From assembly GCA_030145625.1 (NCBI GenBank), contig JAQYVF010000009.1, forward strand, positions 1-64,000: 64,000 nucleotides of DNA, written 5' to 3'. Below the pieces are notes generated by a model. The model worked only from the letters and a program-made list of their open reading frames with translations. It was not told the DNA's origin and made no database searches. This document shows positions 17,947-27,318 of this stretch, one piece after another (within the stretch, counting starts at the first letter, position 1; each line of letters starts with the position of its first letter). Both the position numbers and the translations under genes were made by a program. This stretch comes from Desulfocapsa sp. Lineage in GTDB: Bacteria > Desulfobacterota > Desulfobulbia > Desulfobulbales > Desulfocapsaceae.

Positions 17947-18527
17947 TAGGAACTGATTTGGCGGCCTGCGCTAAATGCCTTAAGGTTCACCTCACGAAAC
18001 CGCTCCGGAACCCGTGTATTGATAATATTTTCGTACACATCAACAGCCATGGGCAAAAAGTTCGACATGGCTCCGACCATAACCACATTGGCTGCCTTCA
18101 CCTCACCTGCATCCCTGGCAATATCAAAGGCATCCACTGTCACCACCTGAATACCAAGGGATGTGATGGCATCCAAGACATTTTCGGGGTAGGCGACCTG
18201 CCCCATGGCCACAGATGGCGGTTTGATCTGCTGGGTATTGACAATCACCTTGCTCTCTTTATGGAGATAGGGCAGGTAACGGGCAGCTTCCATCATCTCA
18301 AAAGAGATCAGGATATCGGCCTTACCCGGCTCGATCAGAGGTGAATAGACCTTATCACCATAACGCAGCTGGGCAGTCACCGAACCGCCTCGCTGGGCCA
18401 TACCGTGGACTTCACTCTTTTTGGCATCGTACCCGGCGGAAAGCAGGGCATAGGCCGTGATCTCACTGGCCAGAAGGATACCTTGACCACCGACTCCGGA
18501 AAAGAGAATATTTCCTATTGCTCCCAT
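17946..18527 (-). CDS. iorB: indolepyruvate:ferredoxin oxidoreductase, beta subunit
   Basis: A 193-residue subunit of the oxygen-sensitive 2-oxoacid oxidoreductase that decarboxylates aryl pyruvates to aryl-acetyl-CoA with reduction of ferredoxin. ILFSGVGGQGILLASEITAYALL is the pyruvate/ketoisovalerate oxidoreductase gamma-domain signature, followed by SEVHGMAQRGGSVTAQLRYG. The length is typical for IorB. It starts 3 bp after the iorA stop. The stop codon lies at the edge of a long hairpin that separates it from paaK copy 2. Confidence 0.95.
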   Translation of the reverse strand: MGAIGNILFSGVGGQGILLASEITAYALLSAGYDAKKSEVHGMAQRGGSVTAQLRYGDKVYSPLIEPGKADILISFEMMEAARYLPYLHKESKVIVNTQQIKPPSVAMGQVAYPENVLDAITSLGIQVVTVDAFDIARDAGEVKAANVVMVGAMSNFLPMAVDVYENIINTRVPERFREVNLKAFSAGRQISS

Positions 18528-18530
18528 CTC

Positions 18531-20339
18531 TTACTCCCCCTTCCTGTTGATTGCTTCAAACTTGCAGAGCGCAGCACACTGGCCGCAGCCGTTACATTGC
18601 ACTTCCGTAATCACTGCAAAACCCTTCTGTTTTTTCTTATACCCGAGAGCCTCGGCCTCCTCGGGAGTCAGAGGGGTCCAACTGATGGCAGGACAACCAA
18701 GCTGGACACAGGCCTTGCAGCCGCTGCACTTCTCGGTAGTTGTCAGGTACGGTATATGCTGGGCCTTTTTCATCTCCGGGATTAGCACACAAGGCGCTCT
18801 GGAGATGACCACCGACATCTCATCCCGCTCCAAAGCCGTCTTCAGAGCAGTGCGACAGGCACTGATATCATGGGGATTGACTTCCTCCACGTGTTTGACG
18901 CCCACTGCACGACACAGCTCTTCCAGATTAATACTGTTGGCCGGCTCTCCCTTGATATTGCAGCCTGAGGCCGGGTTGTTTTGCTGCCCGGTCATGGCTG
19001 TAATCCGATTATCAAGAATGATGAGGACTGAGGCGGAATTATTATAGACTGAGTTAATAAGGCCATTGATACCGGTATGAATAAAGGTGGAATCACCAAT
19101 CACCGAGACCAGTTTTCCCTTCCCTTCATCACCCAGCGCCTTAGCCATACCATGGGCAATGGTGACCGATGCCCCCATACAGACGCAGGAGTCCATGGCA
19201 GACAGAGGCGGCAGAAACCCTAAGGTATAACAGCCGATATCGCCTGAGACAAAGACATCTTTCATCTTTGAGAGGTTAAAAAAGACCCCCCGATGCGGGC
19301 AGCCGGCACACATATTGGGTGGACGCATGGGCAGGTCCGGGGCAGCAAAGAGTTCCGGAACAGAGTCAGCATCAATGGAGTTACGGACAATGGCAGTATT
19401 GAGCTCACCCTGGTTGGGTATGCAATCTTTGCCACGACAGGTAACCCCCATGGACTTGATGTGGTGCTCAAGGAAGGGATCGAGTTCTTCCACCACAAAG
19501 AGTTCATCTACCGTTGCGGCAAAGGCCTTGATCTTTTCTTCCGGCAAGGGCCAACTCATGCCGAGCTTCAACACTGCAGCCTCGGGAAAGGCCTCTTTGA
19601 CATAGAGGTAGGAAACACCGCCGGTAATAAAACCACGCTTTGTGTCCCCTGCTTCCACCCTGTTATAAGCGTCGGTCTCGGCAATCTTCCGCAACTCACC
19701 CATACGCTCTTCCACCACCTTTCTCCGGTTGCGTGCATTTCCGGGAAGCATGACAAACTTGGCAGGCATTTTCTCAATACCACACGTTGCTGCCGAAGTC
19801 TTCATCTCTCCCTTGTTCACCACGCCCTTGACATGGGCAACACGGGTGGTAATCCGAAAAAGAACCGGGGTATCAAGGCTTTCGGAAAGTTCAAAGGCCT
19901 CTTTCAACAGCGTTTTGGCCTCCGAAGGATCGGAAGGCTCAAGCATGGGAAGCTTGGCGGCATAGGCATAATTACGATTATCCTGCTCATTCTGGGAAGA
20001 ATGCATCTCCGGATCATCGGCGGTGATGACAACCAATCCTCCACGGCAACCAGTATAGGAGGCGGTAAAGAGGGGATCGGCAGCCACATTGACGCCCACA
20101 TGCTTCATAGTCGCCAGGGCGCGAACTCCGGCAAAAGAGGCACCGATGGCAACTTCAAGACCAACCTTTTCATTGGGAGCCCACTCGGTATAGACTCCTT
20201 CATACCTGGAGAGATTTTCCATGATCTCTGTGGATGGCGTTCCGGGATACCCCGATGCCACCTTAACCCCTGCCTCGTAGGCAGCCAGGGCAATGGCCTC
20301 ATTCCCGGACATCCAGAGTGAATTGCTGCTTTTTGTCAC
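18531..20339 (-). CDS. iorA: indolepyruvate:ferredoxin oxidoreductase, alpha subunit
   Basis: A 602-residue thiamine-diphosphate enzyme subunit. The N-terminal pyrimidine-binding region is GNEAIALAAYEAGVKVASGYPGTPSTEI. The ThDP/Mg region is GDIGCYTLGFLPPLSAMDSC..GASVTIAHG, with VIGDSTFIHTGINGLINSVYN. The C-terminus carries two 4Fe-4S clusters: CSGCKACVQLGCP and CNGCGQCAALCKFEAI. It oxidises transaminated Phe, Tyr or Trp. The start is GTG with AGGTGA before it; an ATG nine codons in is an alternative. It lies 57 bp after the FG-GAP gene, so the two may share a transcript. Confidence 0.95.
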   Translation of the reverse strand: MTKSSNSLWMSGNEAIALAAYEAGVKVASGYPGTPSTEIMENLSRYEGVYTEWAPNEKVGLEVAIGASFAGVRALATMKHVGVNVAADPLFTASYTGCRGGLVVITADDPEMHSSQNEQDNRNYAYAAKLPMLEPSDPSEAKTLLKEAFELSESLDTPVLFRITTRVAHVKGVVNKGEMKTSAATCGIEKMPAKFVMLPGNARNRRKVVEERMGELRKIAETDAYNRVEAGDTKRGFITGGVSYLYVKEAFPEAAVLKLGMSWPLPEEKIKAFAATVDELFVVEELDPFLEHHIKSMGVTCRGKDCIPNQGELNTAIVRNSIDADSVPELFAAPDLPMRPPNMCAGCPHRGVFFNLSKMKDVFVSGDIGCYTLGFLPPLSAMDSCVCMGASVTIAHGMAKALGDEGKGKLVSVIGDSTFIHTGINGLINSVYNNSASVLIILDNRITAMTGQQNNPASGCNIKGEPANSINLEELCRAVGVKHVEEVNPHDISACRTALKTALERDEMSVVISRAPCVLIPEMKKAQHIPYLTTTEKCSGCKACVQLGCPAISWTPLTPEEAEALGYKKKQKGFAVITEVQCNGCGQCAALCKFEAINRKGE

Positions 20340-20395
20340 GTTTTCACCTGTATCTACTCGTTAATAAGAGAAGTTCTGCTATAAAGCAGTTCTTT

Positions 20396-22108
20396 TTATT
20401 GATTATTTTCTTCTGTTTTAGCCTTGAATGGATAGATCAACAGGGTTGAGGTGTCACCGGTGACCATGTTCATAACCCCACCCTGAGTCACCACACCCAC
20501 ATAGAGCCTGTCCTCTCCATCCTCTGTTTTCATATGTTCAGATTCCAGCTCATAGTCTACCACGTATCCGTCTATACGCTTTGTCTGCCAGATCTCTTCC
20601 AGCCCCAGACCGTTCCACCTCATCCCCATGGCCATACCAGAGGGAAATTTTTGTACATTCCGCACAACAGAAGTCATGCTGGAGGCATTCTTATTGAGGA
20701 TCACATCATCAATGCCGTCCTGGTCGATATCTTTGATGATAATGCGGGAAGGAATCCAGATTTTCAGGAACTGCTCTCCTTTGCCATCAGTCATCTCGTC
20801 ATAGTCTCTAGAAGTAGGTCTGTAGAGAAGATCTTCCCCCCCAATAAAGCGTTTTGTTGCGCCGTAATAGTCCTGACTCTTCCACAGCATCTTACCTCCA
20901 CTTTCCATGACCCGCAGCTTGCTGAACTCATCGAAAGCCACGATCTCCCAGTCACTGTCCCCATCGAGATCACCAATGGCAAAATTAAAGATCACCAACG
21001 TATCAGGTAAGGGTAAGGTCTCATCAACAACCAGTCTATTGCCATCCTGTAACAGGCTATAGAGAGGTCCGCCAATGGCTTTGGCATCCTTGCCTGTTCT
21101 CTGCCCGGCGAGGATGGTTCCAAAACCCGGCACCATGAGCGGACGAATATAAAATCGAGCTTCCTTAAAGAGGGTCGTAAGCTCTGTGCCGTTCCACTCC
21201 ATCCCCCACGAACCCGGCTGTTTGGTATCAGCGGCACTAATATAGATCTCGGACTTGCCATTATCATTTAAGTCCGCCACATTCACGGCGTGAATCTTAT
21301 AACGGGGAGGAAGTTTGGTCTTGGCAAACTCATTGAGACGATTGTTATTGAGGTGATAGACCGTGACGTATTGCCTGTCGGCCATGACCACATCCATACG
21401 GCCATCACCATCCACATCCCCCACAGCCATTGCCTCCAGGGCAAGATCAACATTAGAAACCTTGACAAAACGCTGGCCGCCATCGATCCATTTACTCGAT
21501 GCACCGCCATAATATCCGCCGCTCTTCATATAGGCTCGATCAGGATGGGCCGTCTCATAGGGACTTGCCGCTGCCGGATCCTGAGCGCGCACTGCAGCAT
21601 ATCTTGCCGGACGCTTTTTACCAAAAACCCCTGCTGCCACATCCCAGGATAAAGAATCAATGGCACTCATCACCTCTCCTTCGGAAGCGGCAGTGGCATA
21701 GAATGTTTCACTTGTGTTCTTTGCTGTTGAATAGACCTTGGCATCAAAACTCATTCCGCCGCCCAGAGCAGTCACGGAACCATACATGAGATAATCAGCG
21801 CCCACCTTTTTGGCAAAAGCTGCAACTTTGTCTGCAGTGAGAGAGCCGCCGATCGCCTTCAGAGTCGCATCGACCTTCCTTTTATCAACCACGGCAACAC
21901 CCGCCTCTGCCGAGAGCCGGCTGATCAACATCTCCCTCATCCCCTCACGAAGGTAGCTCATATCTTTGGCACTGTTAACGGTAAAGGGCAAAAAAGCCAT
22001 CTCCGCCGGTTTTTCAGAGGCCTGAGCCATTCCGAAAGAGTGCAGCAACACCAGACAGCAGAGGAACAAAAACGGTCGTATCATACTTTTTTTCATAATT
22101 GATCTCAT
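20396..22108 (-). CDS. exported FG-GAP/VCBS-repeat protein with TolB/CsgG-like N-terminal domain
   Basis: A 570-residue protein with a cleavable signal peptide ending near MAQA. Residues about 35-165 look like the penicillin-binding/CsgG-FlgO-type domain that recurs in lipoprotein and outer-membrane factors (REGMREMLISRLSAEAGVAVVDK, then KKVGADYLMYGSVT). The rest has at least four FG-GAP/VCBS calcium-loop repeats: VGDVDGDGRMDVVMAD, ADLNDNGKSEIYIS, IGDLDGDSDWEIVAFD and KDIDQDGIDDVILNK. This suggests an extracytoplasmic beta-propeller scaffold. The biological role is not known. Its position upstream of iorA may be incidental. Internal ATGs four and eight codons in are alternative starts. Confidence 0.75.
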   Translation of the reverse strand: MRSIMKKSMIRPFLFLCCLVLLHSFGMAQASEKPAEMAFLPFTVNSAKDMSYLREGMREMLISRLSAEAGVAVVDKRKVDATLKAIGGSLTADKVAAFAKKVGADYLMYGSVTALGGGMSFDAKVYSTAKNTSETFYATAASEGEVMSAIDSLSWDVAAGVFGKKRPARYAAVRAQDPAAASPYETAHPDRAYMKSGGYYGGASSKWIDGGQRFVKVSNVDLALEAMAVGDVDGDGRMDVVMADRQYVTVYHLNNNRLNEFAKTKLPPRYKIHAVNVADLNDNGKSEIYISAADTKQPGSWGMEWNGTELTTLFKEARFYIRPLMVPGFGTILAGQRTGKDAKAIGGPLYSLLQDGNRLVVDETLPLPDTLVIFNFAIGDLDGDSDWEIVAFDEFSKLRVMESGGKMLWKSQDYYGATKRFIGGEDLLYRPTSRDYDEMTDGKGEQFLKIWIPSRIIIKDIDQDGIDDVILNKNASSMTSVVRNVQKFPSGMAMGMRWNGLGLEEIWQTKRIDGYVVDYELESEHMKTEDGEDRLYVGVVTQGGVMNMVTGDTSTLLIYPFKAKTEENNQ

Positions 22109-22425
22109 TGGTTAGGACTGTTCACAGAAACAGAGGTGTTTTTCAGGACAGCCAACACCCCTATTAGAATCGCATCTATCCTGCAAAAAAGTCTCAAACT
22201 ACCCTGAAAACCAACCATCAGGCAAGGTTTTTTTCAGAACAGCAACCTGTAAATCCATTTGATTTTGGTTCACCCTTTCCTTTCTGCCACTTTCTTTTTT
22301 TGATGAAATTTTCTATTCAAAGATTTCCTTAATAACTTTGCGGCAATCCCCTCTGCGTATAAGGAATCACCTCCCTTCTCCCTATATTTAAATAAAATAT
22401 TTTCAAGCAAATGTTTAAAAAAACC

Positions 22426-22454
22426 TTGACTGAAAGCAACTTCAACGTTATGAA
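22426..22454 (+). promoter_or_regulatory. sigma70-type promoter of tetR-sulP
   Basis: TTGACT at 22,426-22,431 and TATGAA at 22,449-22,454 have 17-bp spacing. The TetR-type palindrome begins 17 bp after the -10 box. Confidence 0.55.
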
Positions 22455-22471
22455 ATGTGGAAAAATAAAAC

Positions 22472-22489
22472 TGACTGTGTAGTCAGTCA
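22472..22489. promoter_or_regulatory. putative TetR operator of the sulP unit
   Basis: TGACTG and CAGTCA form a perfect dyad around six bases, just downstream of the promoter and 31 bp before the tetR start. The TGACT-type dyad is typical of TetR-family operators, suggesting autorepression of the tetR-sulP pair. Confidence 0.65.
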
Positions 22490-22519
22490 GTCAATTTCAA
22501 TAACCTTCCAACAAGAGCA

Positions 22520-23170
22520 ATGCACCCCCCACATTCCAGAAAAGAAGCCATCCTGCAAACCGCCACCATGTTTTTTTCGGAAAAAGGTTACCAGGACACC
22601 TCCATGAGCGAAATTGCCAAGATTACAGGTGTCGCTGACGGAACGATCTTCTACCATTTCAAGACCAAAAGTGAATTGTTCCTTGCAGTACTGAAAAACT
22701 TCAAGGAAGGAATCATCAGAGAGCTTGAAGCGTTTCAAAATATGGCGGTTTTCAACACCGGTCTGGATATGGTTGAAGGAACTGTTTCATTTTATTTCTC
22801 TCTTGCCGATAGAATGGAGGATCGTTTCCTCCTGCTCCACCGTCACTACCCCTACAAGCTTGCCATGAAAAATCCCGATTGCCGCGAGCACCTTGAAGAG
22901 ATCTACACCTGTTTTATCGATCTTTTTGAACGGGCCATCCTCAAAGGGCAGAAAGACGGATCCATTCGAGAAGTCCACAGTAAAAAACAGGCTCTCCTCC
23001 TCTTTACTCTGGTGGATGGCCTGGTTCGACTTGGAACCTATAACCTGTATAAGGCCGGTCCTCTATATAGCGACCTTATAGATTCCTGTCGCTGCATGCT
23101 GACAAACAAACAACAAGAAACGAAGCCTACTTTTATCAACCCACAAAACAAAAGAGCCCACTCACTATGA
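22520..23170 (+). CDS. TetR/AcrR-family regulator of the SulP unit
   Basis: A 216-residue regulator with the classic N-terminal TetR helix-turn-helix: RKEAILQTATMFFSEKGYQD, TSMSEIAKITGVADGTIFYHF and KTKSELFLAVL. The C-terminal domain is helical and divergent. It overlaps the SulP transporter gene by four bases (ATGA), so they are translated together, and a dyad TGACTG-N6-CAGTCA sits between promoter and start. The likely role is control of anion uptake, possibly in response to the transported anion or a fatty-acid-like ligand. The ligand cannot be deduced. Confidence 0.9.
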   Translation: MHPPHSRKEAILQTATMFFSEKGYQDTSMSEIAKITGVADGTIFYHFKTKSELFLAVLKNFKEGIIRELEAFQNMAVFNTGLDMVEGTVSFYFSLADRMEDRFLLLHRHYPYKLAMKNPDCREHLEEIYTCFIDLFERAILKGQKDGSIREVHSKKQALLLFTLVDGLVRLGTYNLYKAGPLYSDLIDSCRCMLTNKQQETKPTFINPQNKRAHSL

Positions 23171-25326
23171 TCCTTGCAAAAATTTTCCCTTTCATACTCT
23201 GGTTCAAGGGGTACAAGCTGGACGAATTCAAGCTGGACCTTATGGCCGGTATCACGGTAGCACTGGTTCTAATCCCTCAATCCATGGCCTATGCTCAACT
23301 AGCAGGTCTTCCCGCTTACTATGGCCTCTATGCCGCTTTTCTACCGCCCATGGTGGCAGCTCTTTTTGGTTCCAGTCGTCAGCTGGGCACCGGCCCGGTG
23401 GCCGTTGTCTCCCTGATGTCGGCTGCCTCCCTTGAACCTTTGGCCACTGCCGGTTCCCCTGAGTTCATCGCCTACGCTATCGTTCTGGCCCTGGTTGTCG
23501 GTATTTTCCAATTCTCCCTTGGCGTATTGCGCCTTGGAATGGTGGTTAACTTCCTCTCCCATCCGGTTATTAACGGTTTCACCAATGCTGCAGCCATCAT
23601 CATTGCCTCATCTCAGTTCTCCAAGTTTTTCGGGGTCTATGTGGATAAGGCAACTCATCACTATGAGACCATGACTCGGGTTTTCCAAGCAGCAATGGAC
23701 TACACCCATATTCCCACCCTTGCCTACGGCGTCAGTGCCGTGGTCATTATGGTCGTCTTGAGAAAAATTAATCCGAAAATCCCCGCCGTACTGGTCGCTG
23801 TTACCATCACCACCCTTTTCTCATACTTTACCGGCTTCAGCAATGATGCCTATGTTCCTGTTTCATCTGTCAAAGCTCCTGGTATCGAAGCAAAGATTCA
23901 CGAGTACAACGAGATCACAACCCTTATCAATACACATGGTGAAGAGCGTGCCCGTATCGGTAATGCTGCCGATGATCTGCGTAAAGCGGAATCAGGAAGC
24001 CATGGTGGCGGTCCCTCCGTTGAACGCCTAGAACTTGAAAGCGAAGTAAATATCCTGACCGTACACATGGCGCATGGCAAAGAAGAAGCACACCTGCTCC
24101 GCAAAGATCTCAGGGATATGAAATTTGAGGCAGTCAAAGAAGGAGAGACTTACACCTTTTACCCCAAAGGAACTATCCCCGCAGGCTTAGAGACCGATGG
24201 CGGCACCTGGCGCCTCAAAATGAAAAACGCTGTGCTGGACACCAGCAAACTGACCATGATGGGCGGTGGCGCCATTGTCGGAAAGATCCCAGAGGGACTT
24301 CCGACCTTGAGCATGCCTGATCTGACCGCTAAGAGCTTTTTCAAACTGCTGCCCACAGCCATTATTATCTCTCTGCTGGGATTCATGGAAGCCATTGCCA
24401 TTGCCAAGGCCATGGCTGCCAAGACCGGTCAGAAGCTTGACCCCAACCAGGAGCTGATAGGCCAAGGTCTTGCCAACATGCTCGGTTCTGTTGGATCGAG
24501 TTACGCAGTTTCCGGCTCCTTTTCCCGTTCAGCAGTCAATCTACAGGCCGGAGCGGTCTCCGGTATCTCGTCCGTGGTCACCTCCATGATGGTGGTCCTA
24601 ACCCTGCTCTTCTTCACCCCTTTGCTCTATCATCTGCCCCAGGCCACCCTGGCTGCCGTTATCATGATGGCGGTTATCGGCCTGATCAATGTCAAAGGAT
24701 TTATCCACTCATACAAGGCCCAATGGTATGACGGTGTCATCTCCGTTCTCAGTTTCCTGGTCACCCTGTACTTTGCTCCGCATCTTGACAAAGGTATCAT
24801 GGTCGGTTTTGTCCTCTCCATGGGCGTATTCCTCTACAAGTCCATGCGCCCGGTTGTAGCCGAACTCTCCATGTGTGAAGACAAGGTACTCAAGAGTTCA
24901 GAGTATTACAGACTCAAAGGCTGCCGTCATATCTCGGTAGTTCGCTTTGACGGCGCCCTGTTCTTTGCCAATGCCAGCTATCTCGATGAGCAGGTAGCCA
25001 AATTCAGGAGTGAACGCCCGGACCTCCGCTATATCCTCCTTGATGCCAAAGGGATCAATGAGATGGATGCATCGGGTGAAGAGGCCCTGGCCATGATCGT
25101 CGACCGTCTCCGCGCGGCGGAACTAGGTTTTGCCATGTGTGGTGTCAAAGGCCAGGTTCTTGCGGTCATGGAACGGACACACCTGCTGGATAAAATCGGC
25201 ACGGAAAATCTGTACCCGGATACGAAGAATGCCGTTGCCGACATCATCACCAAGGTCCATACAGACAGTGACCTGCCTAAAGAAGGCTGCAAAAACTGTC
25301 CGTTGACCAAATACATCCCGGCCTAA
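23167..25326 (+). CDS. SulP-family anion transporter with STAS domain and large soluble insertion
   Basis: A 719-residue inner-membrane transporter. The N-terminal half matches SulP: DLMAGITVALVLIPQSMAYA, GLPAYYGLYAAFLPP, FGSSRQLGTGPVAVVSLMSA. The rest of the membrane domain resumes at LLPTAIIISLLGFMEAIAIAKAMA. Between them, residues about 225-372 are a soluble insertion of roughly 145 residues with heptad-like, charged stretches (ELESEVNILTVHMAHGKEE) and a GSHGGGPS linker, not usual in SulP proteins. A C-terminal STAS domain follows (about 570-690: VVRFDGALFFANASYLDEQV, DAKGINEMDASGEEAL). Substrates of the family are sulfate, bicarbonate or dicarboxylates. In a sulfur-metabolising anaerobe sulfate is an attractive guess. 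The C-terminus ends with a CKNCP motif. A strong terminator follows. Confidence 0.92.
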   Translation: MILAKIFPFILWFKGYKLDEFKLDLMAGITVALVLIPQSMAYAQLAGLPAYYGLYAAFLPPMVAALFGSSRQLGTGPVAVVSLMSAASLEPLATAGSPEFIAYAIVLALVVGIFQFSLGVLRLGMVVNFLSHPVINGFTNAAAIIIASSQFSKFFGVYVDKATHHYETMTRVFQAAMDYTHIPTLAYGVSAVVIMVVLRKINPKIPAVLVAVTITTLFSYFTGFSNDAYVPVSSVKAPGIEAKIHEYNEITTLINTHGEERARIGNAADDLRKAESGSHGGGPSVERLELESEVNILTVHMAHGKEEAHLLRKDLRDMKFEAVKEGETYTFYPKGTIPAGLETDGGTWRLKMKNAVLDTSKLTMMGGGAIVGKIPEGLPTLSMPDLTAKSFFKLLPTAIIISLLGFMEAIAIAKAMAAKTGQKLDPNQELIGQGLANMLGSVGSSYAVSGSFSRSAVNLQAGAVSGISSVVTSMMVVLTLLFFTPLLYHLPQATLAAVIMMAVIGLINVKGFIHSYKAQWYDGVISVLSFLVTLYFAPHLDKGIMVGFVLSMGVFLYKSMRPVVAELSMCEDKVLKSSEYYRLKGCRHISVVRFDGALFFANASYLDEQVAKFRSERPDLRYILLDAKGINEMDASGEEALAMIVDRLRAAELGFAMCGVKGQVLAVMERTHLLDKIGTENLYPDTKNAVADIITKVHTDSDLPKEGCKNCPLTKYIPA

Positions 25327-25345
25327 GGCCAGGTTGCATCACAAC

Positions 25346-25383
25346 AAAAAGGCCGCTGACCCAAAGGGGTCAGCGGCCTTTTT
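25346..25383. terminator. rho-independent terminator after sulP
   Basis: A perfect 17-bp stem (AAAAAGGCCGCTGACCC with its complement) has a 4-base loop and ends in TTTTT. The leading A-run would let it act in both directions. It lies 20 bp after the transporter stop. Confidence 0.92.
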
Positions 25384-25611
25384 GTTTGCAGGAAAAGATT
25401 AGCTCCTGAAACTGGTGGTGAAAAGGAGATCGTATAAAAGATGTCAACACACAGAAGCAACACGCCTCTGAATGTGTGAAGTGTTCTCCAGGTATCTTGC
25501 GGAGATGCCTGGTCAAGAATCAACTGACAATAACAGCCATGGGGTTTTCCGAATAAAGAACAGTGGTTCTTTAGATTTTACTCAGTGACAGGCAACGTCC
25601 TTCTCTTCCTC

Positions 25612-27120
25612 TCATACTGTTCCGACTTCCACTCTGTTACGCCCATTTCGCTTAGCCCTGTACAGGGCTTGATCACCGGCTTTAATCAGTGCTGCACGGC
25701 TTATTTTCGACTTCCCCGCATCGCTGCTGGCCGCAAGCCCTATGCTTATGGTAACAGAAATAACCTGCCCGTTATATTCAATCCGTTCCTGCTCAACCCC
25801 TCTGCGCAGGCGCTGGGCAAGGACCTTGGCTCCGTGAGTATCAGTTACAGGCAGAACTATGGCAAACTCTTCTCCCCCATAGCGGGCAACAAAATCACAT
25901 TGCCGCACCAGTGCAACAAATACACGGCTCACCTCTTTCAAGACGTGGTCACCGGCAGGATGTCCATAGTTGTCATTGACCTTTTTGAAAAAATCGATAT
26001 CCAGCATCAGCAGAGAAATGGGGTGTTTATAGCGGCCTGCGCGTTCCAGTTCCGTTTCCAGTACTTCCTGAAAATATCTATGATTATTCAGACCAGTCAA
26101 GCCATCAAGCAAAGCAAGTTCACGGAGACTATCATTTGCCTGTTTCAACTCCATGGCAAGTTTTTCGGCACTCTGTTTTGCCTGTTTCAGTTCAAGAACA
26201 ATCTGCTCATAAGAGAGATTCAATCGGCCCAGCTCGTCATTTGCCTCCTGCATGATCTGAGAAAAGGGTTTGATCTCTCCTGAATCAATTGCAAAGAGAT
26301 CCATGACCTCACGAGCCTTCTCACCAACAGTATCAATCAAACGATCTATCTGTTCATTGGAAAGCTGACAGCTCTTAGCCAGGCCTGCGTGCACCTCCAT
26401 TGATTTTCTGTTACTGCGCACACCATGATACATGGCTGAAATCTTATCAGCAAAACCAAGTACCAATGCCGCCTGGCCATACGTTTCATCAGAATTCTCA
26501 AGGTGATGAAAACGTATCGGTTGACAGATCGAATCAGGCAGATTCCAGGATTCAAGAAAATGACAACCTACCTCTGCATGGTCATAGCCAAACTGTTCCT
26601 TTTCCGTTGCACAGACACTTTTCCCGCTTACTCGCTTATCATCCAAAACCGTGGCATAGGCACTGGAGTCAGAAAGAAAGAGGATCAGCACACCAATGTC
26701 CTGTAATAAAGCAGAGACAAAGATATCCCTATCCTTACAACCAATATCTTTTCCGAGAACCTCTGCAGCAACAGCAGAAGTAATAGCCCGCCGCCAAAAA
26801 AGATTCAGGTCAAAATTCCCCTGGGGTGCATCCTGAAAATCCTGAACAATGACAAATGAAAGGGCTATATTTCTTAGGGCATCGGTGCCGATCAGGGCTG
26901 TGGCCTGTGAAAGAGAATCAACAGGTTTAGGAAGCCCATAGAGACAGGAATTAGCAATTTTCAGGATGCGGGCACTCAGGGCAGGATCTGCGGAGATAAT
27001 CCGCGCCAGCTCATCAAATGAATTTTCATCCTGTTGAACCGCTTCAAGGATTTTAAGGGCAACGGCAGGTGGGGAAGGTAACCTGCATTTTTCATCAAAA
27101 AACCCCTGCAAACTGTCCAT
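25612..27120 (-). CDS. HDOD-GGDEF diguanylate cyclase
   Basis: A 502-residue cytoplasmic protein. The N-terminal HDOD domain (about 10-210) has LPSPPAVALKILEAV and SADPALSARILKIANSCLYG. A helical and coiled-coil linker (about 270-335) leads to a C-terminal GGDEF domain with DGLTGLNNHRYFQEVL, MLDIDFFKKVNDNYGHPAGD and the active site YGGEEF. An RxxD pattern (RQCD) five residues before GGEEF is a candidate c-di-GMP inhibitory site. All catalytic elements seem intact, so it should synthesise c-di-GMP from GTP under control of an HDOD sensory/regulatory module. It is monocistronic, converging on the SulP terminator. Confidence 0.92.
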   Translation of the reverse strand: MDSLQGFFDEKCRLPSPPAVALKILEAVQQDENSFDELARIISADPALSARILKIANSCLYGLPKPVDSLSQATALIGTDALRNIALSFVIVQDFQDAPQGNFDLNLFWRRAITSAVAAEVLGKDIGCKDRDIFVSALLQDIGVLILFLSDSSAYATVLDDKRVSGKSVCATEKEQFGYDHAEVGCHFLESWNLPDSICQPIRFHHLENSDETYGQAALVLGFADKISAMYHGVRSNRKSMEVHAGLAKSCQLSNEQIDRLIDTVGEKAREVMDLFAIDSGEIKPFSQIMQEANDELGRLNLSYEQIVLELKQAKQSAEKLAMELKQANDSLRELALLDGLTGLNNHRYFQEVLETELERAGRYKHPISLLMLDIDFFKKVNDNYGHPAGDHVLKEVSRVFVALVRQCDFVARYGGEEFAIVLPVTDTHGAKVLAQRLRRGVEQERIEYNGQVISVTISIGLAASSDAGKSKISRAALIKAGDQALYRAKRNGRNRVEVGTV

Positions 27121-27318
27121 TCACTTCCCCCCTTTGCTAATTACAAAAAAAGAATTTCACTGTCATTTCAGTATGCCACAGTAACCAATAGCACACTAGA
27201 GGGAGAAGAGCCAAGCAAAGATTTTCCCATTCCCATAGAAGAATGAAAAAAATATGAGACTGCAGATGCTACACATTTTTGGAGTTTGTTACCCTGCTGT
27301 ACTGCCAAGCCCTCTATC

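Larger units (their letters stand above)
22109..22519. other. divergent promoter region
   Basis: A 411-bp AT-rich region between the minus-strand FG-GAP gene and plus-strand tetR. It contains the tetR promoter and a palindromic operator (annotated separately). The left half, which must hold the FG-GAP promoter, shows no clear signal. Confidence 0.5.

Noticed and set aside
19293-20321. 342-codon plus-strand open frame
   Set aside because: Antisense shadow of iorA; no recognisable domains and no ribosome site.
25585-26283. 232-codon plus-strand open frame
   Set aside because: Antisense to the GGDEF domain of the HDOD-GGDEF protein.
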